DNA of 64,000 nt from Thermoactinospora rubra (GCF_002093975.1 NZ_MSZZ01000033.1:116045-180044); one strand, 5' to 3'; counted from the stretch's first letter, positions 8,812-17,230 are shown. Made by a program: numbers and translations. Notes: generated by a model from the letters alone, not told the origin.

Positions 8812-10041
8812 ATGGACGTCGACCTCTCCCAGATCCCGTTCTGGGCCCTGCCCCAGCACGAGCGGATGGCCGCCTTCCGCGAGCTGCGCCGGCTGGACCG
8901 GCCGGTGTTCGTGCGGGAGAACCACGTGCCCTTCGTCGGCGGCGGCCCCGGCTACTACGCGCTGGTACGGCACGCGGACGTGGTGGAGGCCAGCCGCCAT
9001 CCGGCGATCTTCAGCAGCGAGCCGTGCTCCAACAGCATCCCGGACATGCCCAGGTGGCTGGCTGTGTACTTCGGGTCGATGATCAACATGGACGATCCGC
9101 GGCACGCCCGGCTGCGCAGGATCGTCTCGCGCGCCTTCACGCCGCGCATCCTCGGGCAGATGGAGGAGGACCTGGCCAAGGCCGCGGCGCAGATCGTGGA
9201 CGAGGCGATGCGGGAGGGGCCGGGGGACTTCGTCGCGCAGATCGCGGCCCGGCTGCCGGTGCGCGTCATCTGCGACATGATGGGGATTCCCCCGAAATTT
9301 CATGATCTGGTGCTTCGCCGTACCAACGTGATCCTCGGCAACGCGGACCCCGAATACACGGGCATCCAGCCGGACTTCTCCCGCTGGAACGTCGCCCGCG
9401 GCCTCGCCAAGCTCCTCCACGCCGGCCACTCGCTCAACCGCCTGGCCGCCCGCCTGGGCGCCGAGCGCCGCAGGAACCCCACCGGCGACCTGGTCAGCCT
9501 GCTGGTCAACGGCGAGGAGTCGCTGACCCCGCAGGAGCTCGGCTCGTTCTTCATCCTGCTGGTCGTGGCCGGCAGCGAGACCACGCGCAACGCGATCGCC
9601 TACGGGCTGAAGCTGTTCACCGACCACTCCGAGCAGCGCGAGCTGCTGCTGAGCGACTTCGACAAGCACATCGGCAGGGCCTGCGAGGAGATCGTCCGCT
9701 ACGCCACCCCGGTGATCCAGTTCCGCCGCACGCTCACCCGGGACCACGGCATCTTCAGGAAAGGCGACAAGGTCCTGCTGTTCTACAACTCCGCCAACCG
9801 CGACGAGACGGTCTTCGACGACCCCGACGCCTTCGACATCACGCGCGACCCCAACCCCCACGTCGGCTTCGGCGGCCCCGGCCCGCACTACTGCCTGGGC
9901 GCCCACCTCGCGCGCCGCGAGATGACCGTGATGTTCCGCGAGCTGTTCACCCGGATGCCCGCCATCCGCTCGGTCGGCGAGCCCGACTTCCTGCTGTCGA
10001 ACTTCATCAACGGGATCAAGCATCTACGCTACGAATGGTGA
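8812..10041 (+). CDS. Cytochrome P450 (first of two paralogues)
   Basis: A 409-residue bacterial class I P450. Visible are the oxygen-activation I-helix VVAGSETTRN, the ExxR region with EEIVRYATPV, and the heme-binding loop FGGPGPHYCLGAHLARRE whose Cys ligates iron. The segment MINMDDPRHARLRRIVSRAFTPR resembles the CYP124/125/142 group acting on methyl-branched lipids and sterols, but subfamily is inference. ATG 8812 is preferred; an in-frame TTG at 8794 would lie within the operator-like sequence. The 3' end overlaps the next gene by seven bases. No ferredoxin gene is adjacent. Confidence 0.9.
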   Translation: MDVDLSQIPFWALPQHERMAAFRELRRLDRPVFVRENHVPFVGGGPGYYALVRHADVVEASRHPAIFSSEPCSNSIPDMPRWLAVYFGSMINMDDPRHARLRRIVSRAFTPRILGQMEEDLAKAAAQIVDEAMREGPGDFVAQIAARLPVRVICDMMGIPPKFHDLVLRRTNVILGNADPEYTGIQPDFSRWNVARGLAKLLHAGHSLNRLAARLGAERRRNPTGDLVSLLVNGEESLTPQELGSFFILLVVAGSETTRNAIAYGLKLFTDHSEQRELLLSDFDKHIGRACEEIVRYATPVIQFRRTLTRDHGIFRKGDKVLLFYNSANRDETVFDDPDAFDITRDPNPHVGFGGPGPHYCLGAHLARREMTVMFRELFTRMPAIRSVGEPDFLLSNFINGIKHLRYEW

Positions 10042-10693
10042 TCCACTTACCGGCCGCACGCGCCGACGTGCACGTCTCCTATCACCAGCTTCTCCTGTCC
10101 GAGCCGGGGGCCACGATCCGGCCCCACGTCCCCAACGGCCTGGTCGCCGGCGACGTCGGCGGCGCGGTGATCCTGACCGGCATCCACACCGGCGTCGTCG
10201 ACGTGACCGTACGGCTCGCCGACGCGCCGCCGCCGCTCCCGCCGCCGGCGCGCGGGGTCGCCCTCACGCGCGATCACCGCCTCCGCATCGTCAACCCCTA
10301 CCAGGACGTCGCGACGCAGCCCGCGCTCCCGGAGGGGCTGGTCGCCGCGTCGCCGGACTGCGTGGTCATCCGGACCGAGAAGAGATCCGGAGATATCGGC
10401 ATCTGGGTATCGGCGTCTGGGTGAATTGGCGGCACGAGCGCCCGCCCCAACAGCACACGAGCTGGGAGGAGGTGGAAGAGATCGAGTTCGTGACCACCAC
10501 GGGGATCATGCAGCTGGCCGGCTTCCACGCCGACGCGCAGCCCAACCTCACCTTCCAGGGAGCCGGGCGCTACGGCCTGCGGGTCCACGGCAGGCGCCCC
10601 CGCGCCGCCCGGCCCAACGACCCGAGGGAGGGCTACCTGCTCGTCGTCTGGCCCATCGCGCTGGGGGCTCCGTCCGGCGCGGCGCGGTGCTAG
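10035..10693 (+). pseudogene. Conserved small protein gene split by a 14-bp tandem duplication
   Basis: The first frame (10035-10424) encodes 129 residues from MVIHLPAARADVHV and ends GIWVSASG. The second, in another frame, continues NWRHERPPQQHTSWEEVEE up to 10693 and reads like the rest of the same protein. At the break, ATCGGCATCTGGGT (10395-10408) is immediately repeated as ATCGGCGTCTGGGT (10409-10422). Deleting one copy joins the frames as GDIGIWVNWRHER. The gene overlaps the P450 stop, so it belongs to that operon. Function unknown. The break may be a true mutation or an assembly artefact; the single mismatch between copies slightly favours a real duplication. Confidence 0.75.
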
Positions 10694-10703
10694 GTTCCCC
10701 GCT

Positions 10704-11525
10704 ATGGAGATCAGGACGATCCATGCCAACGGCGTGGAGTTCGCATACCTGGCACTGGGTGACGGGCCGCTGGCGATGTGCCTGCACGGGTTCCCCGACA
10801 CCGCGCACACCTGGCGCCACCTGATGCCGGCGCTGGCCGAGCGCGGATATCGCGCCGTCGCGCCCTTCATGCGGGGGTACGCGCCCACCGAGGTGCCGTC
10901 CTCCTTCGAGGTGGGCGCGCTCGTCGCCGACGTCAACGCGCTGCACGAGGAGCTGGGCGGCGACTCCGACGCGGTGGTGATCGGGCACGACTGGGGCGCC
11001 TACCCGGTCTACGGCACCACCGAGCGGTTCCGGCGGTCCGTGGCGCTGGCCGCGCCGCCCGTCGAGGCGCTGCTGTCGGGATTCTTCGGCTACGAGCAGC
11101 TGAAGAGGTCCTTCTACATCTTCCTCTTCCAGACCGGCCTGGCCGAGACCGCCGCGGCGTCCCCCGGCTTCCTGGAGGGCCTGTGGGCCGACTGGTCGCC
11201 CGGCTACGACGCCACCCGCGACCTGGAGTTCGTCCGGCGCAGCCTCGGCGACCCCGCCAACCTCGCCGCGGCCGTCGGCTACTACCGCGCCATGCTCGGC
11301 ACCACCCCGCCCTCCGGCCGCCACCCCGAGCCGCCCAAGCCCTCCAGGCCCGTGCTGTACCTGCACGGCGAGCGGGACGGCTGCATCGGGGCCGACCTGG
11401 TCAAGGACGTGACGGCTCACCTGCCGGAGGGCTCGCGCGCCGAGGTCGTCCCCGGCGCGGGCCACTTCCTGCACCTGGAGCGCCCCGACGAGGTCAACGC
11501 CCTCATCCTCGACTGGCTACGGTGA
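10704..11525 (+). CDS. Alpha/beta hydrolase, epoxide-hydrolase-like
   Basis: A 273-residue cytosolic hydrolase. The oxyanion motif HGFPDTAHTW, the nucleophile elbow GHDWGAYP with Asp rather than Ser, the acid in HGERDGCI and the catalytic His in GAGHFLHLERP form the Asp-Asp-His set of epoxide hydrolases and haloalkane dehalogenases; the HGFPD motif favours epoxide hydrolase. The gene converges with and overlaps by 23 bases the 3' end of the minus-strand methyltransferase. Its position among two P450s fits opening of an epoxide made by a P450, which is inference. Confidence 0.8.
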   Translation: MEIRTIHANGVEFAYLALGDGPLAMCLHGFPDTAHTWRHLMPALAERGYRAVAPFMRGYAPTEVPSSFEVGALVADVNALHEELGGDSDAVVIGHDWGAYPVYGTTERFRRSVALAAPPVEALLSGFFGYEQLKRSFYIFLFQTGLAETAAASPGFLEGLWADWSPGYDATRDLEFVRRSLGDPANLAAAVGYYRAMLGTTPPSGRHPEPPKPSRPVLYLHGERDGCIGADLVKDVTAHLPEGSRAEVVPGAGHFLHLERPDEVNALILDWLR

Positions 11526-12483
11526 TCACCGGGTGCCGGCCGAACAGGCTCACGGGGATCTCGCGAGTCACGCGCAGGCCGTACTTCTCGGGCAGCGCGG
11601 GCTCGTGCAGCAGCGCCACCACGCGGCCCGCGCCGGTCAGCACCCTGTCCACCTCCCGCCACAGCAGGCCGGGATCCCCGGCGAGCACGCCGAGGCCGCG
11701 CACCTGCCGGTCCCACGGCGGGTTGACCAGCACGCGGTCGACCGATCCGTCAGCCAGCGGCAGCCGCCCGCCGTCGGCCACCGCCCACGTGATGCCGCGT
11801 CCGGCGGCGTTGCGTGCGGCGATCCGCACGGCCTCCGAGCTGGCGTCCGTGCCGAGGTAGCGGGCGCCGGGCGCGACGGCGTGCGCCTCGACGAGCGTCG
11901 TGCCCGCGCCGCAGCAGGGGTCCAGGACGAGCCCGCACGGCCCGGCCAGCCGGGCCATCGCCGCGGCCAGCGGCGGGTGCAGCGTGCCGGGCACCGAGCC
12001 GACCTTGTACGGCCTGCGGTGCAGGGGCCGCTCGGCCGGCCGCATCGCGATCGCCGCCTCCTCGCCCTCGATCGTCACGCGCCAGGCCATCGTGCCGGGC
12101 GGCGGCGCCGTACCCGCTCGGCGCGAGTGGTACGGCAGGCGCAACCGGCGGGCGAGCGCCTCGCCGACCGTGTCCTCGATGTCGTAGCGCGTGTAGGAGC
12201 GGCGGCCGAGGAAGGAGGCCGACACGTCCAGGCCGGTCCACCTCCCGGCGCCGGGCAGGGGCGCCTCCAGGACGGCCCGCGCGAGCCGCCGCAGCGCCGT
12301 ACGCCCCGGGTGGACGCCGCGCGCCACGGCCACCAGCGCCAGCACGTCGTCGGCCAGCCGCAGCCGCGGGGGAGCGGCCGCGTCGAACCACACCTCGCGG
12401 TGGCGCACGCGGCGCACGCCCCCGCCGATCTCCTGACACACCAGAGATTCGATGCCCCGGATGGTCCGGGCAAGCAGAAGCAC
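11503..12483 (-). CDS. THUMP-type RNA guanine-N2-methyltransferase-like protein
   Basis: A 326-residue protein with an N-terminal region beginning LLLARTIRGIESLVCQEIGG, typical of THUMP/Trm14-like enzymes, followed by a Rossmann methyltransferase: the SAM motif LVLDPCCGAGTTLVEA at about 185-200 and catalytic motif VLVNPPWDRQV at about 245-255. These enzymes methylate guanosine N2 in tRNA or rRNA. The 3' end overlaps the convergent hydrolase. No partner gene is evident and the exact RNA target is unknown. Confidence 0.75.
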   Translation of the reverse strand: MLLLARTIRGIESLVCQEIGGGVRRVRHREVWFDAAAPPRLRLADDVLALVAVARGVHPGRTALRRLARAVLEAPLPGAGRWTGLDVSASFLGRRSYTRYDIEDTVGEALARRLRLPYHSRRAGTAPPPGTMAWRVTIEGEEAAIAMRPAERPLHRRPYKVGSVPGTLHPPLAAAMARLAGPCGLVLDPCCGAGTTLVEAHAVAPGARYLGTDASSEAVRIAARNAAGRGITWAVADGGRLPLADGSVDRVLVNPPWDRQVRGLGVLAGDPGLLWREVDRVLTGAGRVVALLHEPALPEKYGLRVTREIPVSLFGRHPVITVASRG

Positions 12484-12643
12484 CTGTTCTTCCCCACGTC
12501 GAGACCCGGGACGGCGGACAGCCGTCCCGCATCGCCGGCGGTGGGTCGGGCCGCGGCCCGCCGGCGGGTCGTCAACGCAGGTGGAAGAAGGTCACGCGGT
12601 GAGGATAGCGAGCGATCTTCCGGACCCGCCACGCATTTTGTGA

Positions 12644-12693
12644 CTTACGCCGTAAGCCATTGACGTAAGTGGCCGCTTTTAGAACGATGTTCT
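12644..12693 (+). promoter_or_regulatory. Palindrome cluster upstream of second P450
   Basis: Three symmetric elements lie in 50 bases: CTTACG-C-CGTAAG (12644-12656), TTGACGTAAGTG joined to AAGTGG-CCGCTT with one mismatch (12660-12678), and AGAAC-GAT-GTTCT (12681-12693), which ends one base before the ATG. The hexamer CGTAAG occurs twice. The arrangement suggests tight repressor control. The last palindrome resembles a KstR-type site but has a 3-base rather than 2-base centre. Confidence 0.5.
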
Positions 12694-12694
12694 T

Positions 12695-13930
12695 ATGAGC
12701 GTGATCGACTTCGACCTGTCGGCGCCTGAGTTCTGGGCGCGGCCCATGGCCGAGCGCGAGGAGGCCTTCCGGCGGCTGCGCGAGCTCGACAAGCCGGCCT
12801 TCTTCGAGGAGATGGAGATCTCCTTCGCGCCCAAGGGCCCGGGCTACCACGCTCTGGTACGGCACGCGGACATCTTGGAGGCCAGTCGCAACCCCGAGCT
12901 GTTCTGCTCGGGCGACGGCGGCGCGACGAACATCCCGGACATGCCGGCCGAGTTCGCCGAGTACTTCGGCTCGATGATCAACATGGACGATCCCCGGCAC
13001 GCCAGGCTCCGCCGCATCGTCTCGCGCGCCTTCACGCCGCGCATGATCAAGCAGTTCGAGGCCGACGTCGAGGCCGCCGCCGCCCGGATCGTCGACGACC
13101 TCATCGCCCGTGGCCCCGGCTGCGACTTCGTCACCGAGGTCGCCGCCCGCCTGCCGTTGAAGATCATCTGCGACATGATGGGCATCCCGCCCGGCGACTA
13201 CCGGTTCGTCTTCGAGCGCTCCAACAGGATCCTGGGCGGCTTCGACCCCGAGTACACCGATCTGGACAACGTCGCCACGCAGCTGCTCACCGCCGGGCAC
13301 GAGCTGCAGCAGCTGGTGCAGGAGCTGGCCGCGCACCGCGCCGAGCACCCCACCGACGACCTGACCTCCGCGCTGGTCAACGCCAACATCGACGGCGAGC
13401 GCCTGACCATGCAGGAGCTCGGCTCGTTCTTCATCCTGCTCGTGGTCGCCGGCAACGAGACCACGCGCAACGCCATCTCCTACGGCCTGCGCCTGCTCAC
13501 CAAGAACCCCGATCAGCGCGCCCTGCTGCTGGAGGATCTACCGGGGCGCCTGCCCGGCGCGGTGGAGGAGATCGTCCGCCTGGCCTCGCCGGTGAACTTC
13601 ATGCGCCGCAAGGTCACCCGCGACTGCGAGATGAACGGCAACGCCTACCGCAAGGGCGAGAAGGTCGTGCTGTACTACTGGTCCGCCAACCGCGACGAGC
13701 GGGTCTTCGACGACCCGCTGCGCTTCGACATCACGCGCGACCCGAACCCCCACGTCGGCTTCGGCGGCCCGGGTCCGCACTTCTGCCTGGGCGCCCACCT
13801 GGCCCGCCGCGAGATCACGCTGATGTTCCGCGAGCTGCTCACCCGCCTGCCGCACATCGAGGGCGGCAGGCCCGACCGGCTGCACTCCCACTTCATCAAC
13901 GGGATCAAGCACATGGAGTGCACCTTCTAG
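12695..13930 (+). CDS. Cytochrome P450 (second paralogue)
   Basis: A 411-residue P450 clearly paralogous to the one at 8812: both share YFGSMINMDDPRHARLRRI, FFILLVVAG.ETTRNAI and the heme loop GFGGPGPHFCLGAHLARRE. The I-helix here is AGNETTRN (Asn for Ser). The C-terminus HFINGIKHMECTF mirrors NFINGIKHLRYEW of the other copy. No Shine-Dalgarno precedes ATG 12695; a palindrome abuts the start, so a leaderless or very short leader transcript is likely. Shared promoter motif with the first P450 suggests one regulon. Substrate is probably a lipid, sterol or terpenoid, by analogy only. Confidence 0.9.
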   Translation: MSVIDFDLSAPEFWARPMAEREEAFRRLRELDKPAFFEEMEISFAPKGPGYHALVRHADILEASRNPELFCSGDGGATNIPDMPAEFAEYFGSMINMDDPRHARLRRIVSRAFTPRMIKQFEADVEAAAARIVDDLIARGPGCDFVTEVAARLPLKIICDMMGIPPGDYRFVFERSNRILGGFDPEYTDLDNVATQLLTAGHELQQLVQELAAHRAEHPTDDLTSALVNANIDGERLTMQELGSFFILLVVAGNETTRNAISYGLRLLTKNPDQRALLLEDLPGRLPGAVEEIVRLASPVNFMRRKVTRDCEMNGNAYRKGEKVVLYYWSANRDERVFDDPLRFDITRDPNPHVGFGGPGPHFCLGAHLARREITLMFRELLTRLPHIEGGRPDRLHSHFINGIKHMECTF

Positions 13931-13949
13931 CCGGACCCGGGTCGACAAA

Positions 13950-13980
13950 CCTACAAATCGAGTTTAAACTTTTCTGTAGG
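13950..13980. promoter_or_regulatory. Nested palindrome upstream of hsp20-like gene
   Basis: CCTACA (13950-13955) and TGTAGG (13975-13980) flank a central perfect palindrome AGTTTAAACT (13961-13970), all in an AT-rich island after the P450 stop. It could be an operator for the heat-shock gene or a weak terminator; the lack of GC stem and T-run favours an operator. Confidence 0.45.
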
Positions 13981-14028
13981 TGGATATAGAGGTATTGAGA
14001 GCGACCATCTGGTCTCGGAGGTGGTGAG

Positions 14029-14448
14029 ATGCTGCTGACGTCGTTCGACCCGATCCTGAAGGAGCTGGAGCAGCTGACCCGCCACGTCCTGCATGGAACC
14101 GCCGGGATGGTGCCGATGGACGGCATCAGGCGGCCCGGCGAGGTCGTCCTCCGCTTCGACGTGCCGGGCATCGACCCCGGCTCCATCGAGGTGACCGTCG
14201 ACCGCGGGATCCTCACGGTGAGCGGCAAGCGGGAGGAGACCTACGACGACGGCGAGCGGCTGTTCGTCGACGAGCGGCCCAAGGGCGCCTTCATGCGCCG
14301 GGTCTACCTGCCTGAGCACCTTGACGCCGACGGCATCCAGGCCGCCTGCAACAACGGCGTGCTCGTCGTCCGCATCCCGGTCCTGGAGCAGGCCCAGCCG
14401 CGCAAGGTGGAGATCGCCAAGGGCGAAACCCCGTTCCTCACTAAGTGA
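14029..14448 (+). CDS. Small heat shock protein, Hsp20/alpha-crystallin family
   Basis: A 139-residue ATP-independent holdase that prevents aggregation of unfolded proteins. The alpha-crystallin domain spans about residues 38-130, with VVLRFDVPGIDPGSIEVTVD, GILTVSGKREE and the terminal ACNNGVLVVRIPV strand; the C-terminal tail after IPV is short. The start follows GGAGGTGG closely. It lies 58 bases upstream of a general-stress-protein gene on the same strand, so the two are probably co-induced. Confidence 0.93.
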   Translation: MLLTSFDPILKELEQLTRHVLHGTAGMVPMDGIRRPGEVVLRFDVPGIDPGSIEVTVDRGILTVSGKREETYDDGERLFVDERPKGAFMRRVYLPEHLDADGIQAACNNGVLVVRIPVLEQAQPRKVEIAKGETPFLTK

Positions 14449-14506
14449 GGTGCGCCCCGGTCGCGCCGGACCCCGGTTTCCGCGTTGGGAGTGAGGAGGA
14501 CCCACG

Positions 14507-14995
14507 ATGATCGAGACGGCTCCGGCCGTCGGGTGGGCGGGGGTCGGCGACCGTCCCGTCGTCGGCTCCTACGACACCTACGACCAGGCCCAGAAGGCGG
14601 TCGCGTTCCTGGCGGAGAACGGCTTCCCGATCCAGCGGGCCGGCATCGTCGGCTCCGGCCTGAGGACCGCCGAGACGGTCCTGGGCCGCCTGACCGTGAC
14701 GCGCTCCGCGGGGATGGGCGCGGCCACCGGCGCGCGGTTCGGCCTCATGGCGGGCCTGCTGGTGGGGCTGTTCGCGGCGAGCGGGCCGGTGCTCGCGCTG
14801 GTGCTCAGCGGGGTGGCGGACGGCGCGCTCTTCGGCGCGGCCTTCGGACTGGCCGCGCACTTCACCATGCGCGGCCGCCGCGACTTCGTCTCCCGCCACG
14901 CGATCGTGGCCGCGCGCTACGACATCGTCGCCGACGTCGCGGTGGCGGACGACGCGCGCAACCTTCTGATCAAGTACGGCTGGCGCACCGGCTGA
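14507..14995 (+). CDS. General stress protein 17M-like membrane protein
   Basis: A 162-residue protein. The N-terminal part VVGSYDTYDQAQKAVAFLAENGFP matches the general-stress-protein 17M/YflT domain, followed by a glycine/alanine-rich hydrophobic region with two possible helices (about residues 75-115) and a C-terminal segment ARYDIVADVAVADDARNLL. Its role is unknown. It sits directly behind hsp20, supporting a stress operon. Confidence 0.7.
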   Translation: MIETAPAVGWAGVGDRPVVGSYDTYDQAQKAVAFLAENGFPIQRAGIVGSGLRTAETVLGRLTVTRSAGMGAATGARFGLMAGLLVGLFAASGPVLALVLSGVADGALFGAAFGLAAHFTMRGRRDFVSRHAIVAARYDIVADVAVADDARNLLIKYGWRTG

Positions 14996-15127
14996 ACCCG
15001 CCGGGCGGACGCCCCGAGCCCGCCCCTCGGCGGACGTCGGCGGGCGGGGCGGTGGGGCAAGGGACGTCGGCGAAGGGCACCCTCAGGGGTGGGCACGCCA
15101 AGGACGAGAAGTGCCGCGCCCGCGAGG

Positions 15128-16945
15128 TCAGCCGGCCGTGTTGAGCTTGATGGACTTGAACACCGTGTTGACGTCGGGCAGCAAAGCCTTGCTGTCGCCC
15201 GGCACCGCCATGTACACGATCGCGGGCACGTCGCCGCCCGTGTTGACGGCCGCGACGACGACCGTCGCCGTGAAATCCCCCGCCTTGAGCGAGTAGGCGT
15301 TGACCTGGCCGCCGACCTTGAGCTTCTCCCGGGCGGCGGTCTTCACCGTGTTCGGCACCGGGAAGAAGCGCTTGCGCGCGTCCACCACGACCTTCCTGAT
15401 CACCTGCTCCAGGCTGTCCGGGCCCGTGTAGGCCGCGGCGAGCTTGGCGGGGAGCGGCCCGGTCAGCACCTGGGCGAAGACCGGCTTGCCCGTCGCGTCC
15501 AGGCCCGTCTGGACGTACTGCCGCGTGCGGTAGCCGTACGTGGACTGCACCAGGGGACGCTGGTCCAGCAGCCACTTGCCGCCCAGCCTCGGGATGTTGA
15601 TCCCGGCGGCGGCGTCGGTCAGCCGCCCCATCACGGGGGAGGCCTCGCCCGGGTACTTGGGGAGCCGGGGGATCCTGCTGGTCGCGGGCGCGGACTTGCT
15701 CGGCGTGGCGGGCGACTTGGCCGGCTGGCTCGCGGCGGTGCTCGGCTTCTCGCTCGCCAGCGGACCGGCCAGGAACGCCCACACCAGGCCGATGACGAGC
15801 GCGACGGCCACCGAGCCGGACAGCGCGTAGATCCAGACCGGCTTGCCGGGCTCGTCGAAGGAGTCCTCCTGGTCGGCGTCGGAGAAGACGGCGTTCCAGA
15901 GCTCCTGCTGGCGGTCGGGCGGCGGGGTGCGCGAGCCGCTGATCTGGCCCGCGGTCACGAAGGGCCGGTCGGGGTCGGACGGGTCGCGGCCGAGGTTGCC
16001 GCCGGGCCGCCCGCTGTCGCCTGCCCGTCCGTCCTGGCCCGGCTGCCCGCCCTGGCCGAGCTGTCCAGGCTGCCCGTTCTGGCCGGGCTGTACGGCATGG
16101 CCGCCCCGGCCGGTGTCGCCCGGGACGGAGGAGCCGCCGGGCCGGGTGTGGTCGGCCGGGGGCGGGGTGGTGTACGCCACGGTCCGCTCCAGCGGGTCGC
16201 CGGAGGGCGCTGAGCGCCCGGTCGCCTCGGGCATGGGCCGCCCGGTCGCGTCGGGCATGGGCCGCCCGGTCGCCTCGGGCGCGGGACGCCCGGTCGCGTC
16301 GTGCGCCTGGACGGTGGCCTCCTGCGGCCAGGCGGGAGGCGGCGGAGCCGCGGCCGGTTCCTGCGCCGCCCACGCGGGCAGCGGCGGGTTCTCCTGGTGA
16401 CCGCCACCGGACGCCGACGAGTGCGGACCCGTGGGCGGCTGCTGCGCCGTCCCGGCCGCCCCCAGGCGCTGCCCGAACGGGTCGGGGTTCAGCGGGGCGA
16501 ACGGGTCGGCCGGCGGCTGCCGGTCCGCGGACGGCTGCGGGGGCCAGGTGCCCTGCTGCGGCGTGTCGCGTGGCGGCCACGGCGCGGGCGTGTTGAGGTT
16601 CGACCACGCCGACTGGCCGCCGTCGCCCGCCTTGGGCGGCTCCGCCCAGGCCGGAACGGGGTCCTGGCGGGGCGCCTCCGGCCAGCTGGTGGGGACCTCC
16701 TGCGGTGGCAGCTCTGGCCAGGCCGGTGGCAGGTGGGATGCTTCGGACTTCTCCGACGCCATTGCTGCCGTACCTCCCGAGGTTATGTCCGAATTTGCCG
16801 CATCGGGCATGATCTCATGCGGGGCGGGGGGTTCCGCAGGGAAACGCGCGAAGCCGTGGTGAATCCGCACGCCGAAAGGGTCGGTGGGCGGGTCCTGTAG
16901 CGGCAGGTCCTCCCCCGGCTCTTCGGAGGGGAGCGGATCGGTCAC
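15128..16945 (-). CDS. Proline-rich single-pass membrane protein
   Basis: A 605-residue protein with a long proline/glycine-rich low-complexity cytoplasmic region (about 1-370) including repeats of the type ATGRPMPEATGRP and runs of GQNGQPGQLGQGGQPGQ, one transmembrane helix near 375-395 (VALVIGLVWAFLAG), then an extracytoplasmic domain of about 200 residues. The layout is common among actinobacterial envelope proteins of unknown function. A Ser/Thr-rich linker AASQPAKSPATPSK follows the helix. The gene is divergent from the leuS leader region. Confidence 0.75.
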   Translation of the reverse strand: MTDPLPSEEPGEDLPLQDPPTDPFGVRIHHGFARFPAEPPAPHEIMPDAANSDITSGGTAAMASEKSEASHLPPAWPELPPQEVPTSWPEAPRQDPVPAWAEPPKAGDGGQSAWSNLNTPAPWPPRDTPQQGTWPPQPSADRQPPADPFAPLNPDPFGQRLGAAGTAQQPPTGPHSSASGGGHQENPPLPAWAAQEPAAAPPPPAWPQEATVQAHDATGRPAPEATGRPMPDATGRPMPEATGRSAPSGDPLERTVAYTTPPPADHTRPGGSSVPGDTGRGGHAVQPGQNGQPGQLGQGGQPGQDGRAGDSGRPGGNLGRDPSDPDRPFVTAGQISGSRTPPPDRQQELWNAVFSDADQEDSFDEPGKPVWIYALSGSVAVALVIGLVWAFLAGPLASEKPSTAASQPAKSPATPSKSAPATSRIPRLPKYPGEASPVMGRLTDAAAGINIPRLGGKWLLDQRPLVQSTYGYRTRQYVQTGLDATGKPVFAQVLTGPLPAKLAAAYTGPDSLEQVIRKVVVDARKRFFPVPNTVKTAAREKLKVGGQVNAYSLKAGDFTATVVVAAVNTGGDVPAIVYMAVPGDSKALLPDVNTVFKSIKLNTAG

Positions 16946-17089
16946 GGCGACGAGAGTAATGTAATAGGACAGAAGAGGTCACAACGGAAACATCACCATC
17001 AGATCTCGCCAGATCTGAAGCGTCCATTGTGCCGGGCCGTATCCCCCGAGGACCGGCATTCCCGTGAAGAGGTGCGCTACTCTTGGTAT

Positions 17090-17134
17090 ATGCGTCCCGG
17101 GACCCTGCTTCTTAGCGGGCCGCGACGGCCGTAG
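17090..17134 (+). CDS. leuS leader peptide MRPGTLLLSGPRRP
   Basis: Fourteen codons from ATG 17090 to TAG 17132-17134. The three Leu codons are CTG CTT CTT; CTT is unusual in such GC-rich coding DNA, fitting a sensing role. No Shine-Dalgarno is seen, consistent with leaderless translation from a start predicted at the ATG. Its stop lies just inside the first stem of the downstream hairpin. Confidence 0.75.
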   Translation: MRPGTLLLSGPRRP

Positions 17135-17154
17135 GACTCTCGCCGTCGCGGCTG

Positions 17155-17183
17155 CCCCTCGTTGTGTGCACGAGGGGTTTTCT
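17155..17183 (+). terminator. Attenuator terminator upstream of leuS
   Basis: Stem CCCCTCGT (17155-17162) / ACGAGGGG (17170-17177), 7-base loop, then TTTTCTT. It is a canonical intrinsic terminator placed about 50 bases before the leuS start, so it must be read through for leuS expression. Confidence 0.85.
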
Positions 17184-17230
17184 TATGGGTCCCGAGCCAA
17201 TGGGTCTTCAGCCAACCGAAGGACACCGCC

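Larger units (their letters stand above)
17078..17184 (+). promoter_or_regulatory. Leucine leader-peptide transcription attenuator of leuS
   Basis: A -10-like TACTCT (17078-17083) would place transcription start at about 17090, the ATG of a 14-codon leader ORF with three consecutive Leu codons. Downstream, GCGACGGC (17122-17129) can pair with GCCGTCGC (17142-17149), followed by a terminator hairpin and T-run (17155-17183) before leuS. The order of Leu codons, alternative hairpin and terminator is that of ribosome-mediated attenuation: stalling at Leu codons when charged tRNA-Leu is scarce would change folding and permit read-through. The antiterminator pairing itself is not obvious by eye. 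Confidence 0.75.

Noticed and set aside
12681..12693. KstR (cholesterol regulon) operator before the second P450
   Set aside because: AGAAC-GAT-GTTCT has a three-base centre, whereas the KstR consensus needs two; no other sterol-degradation genes are present.
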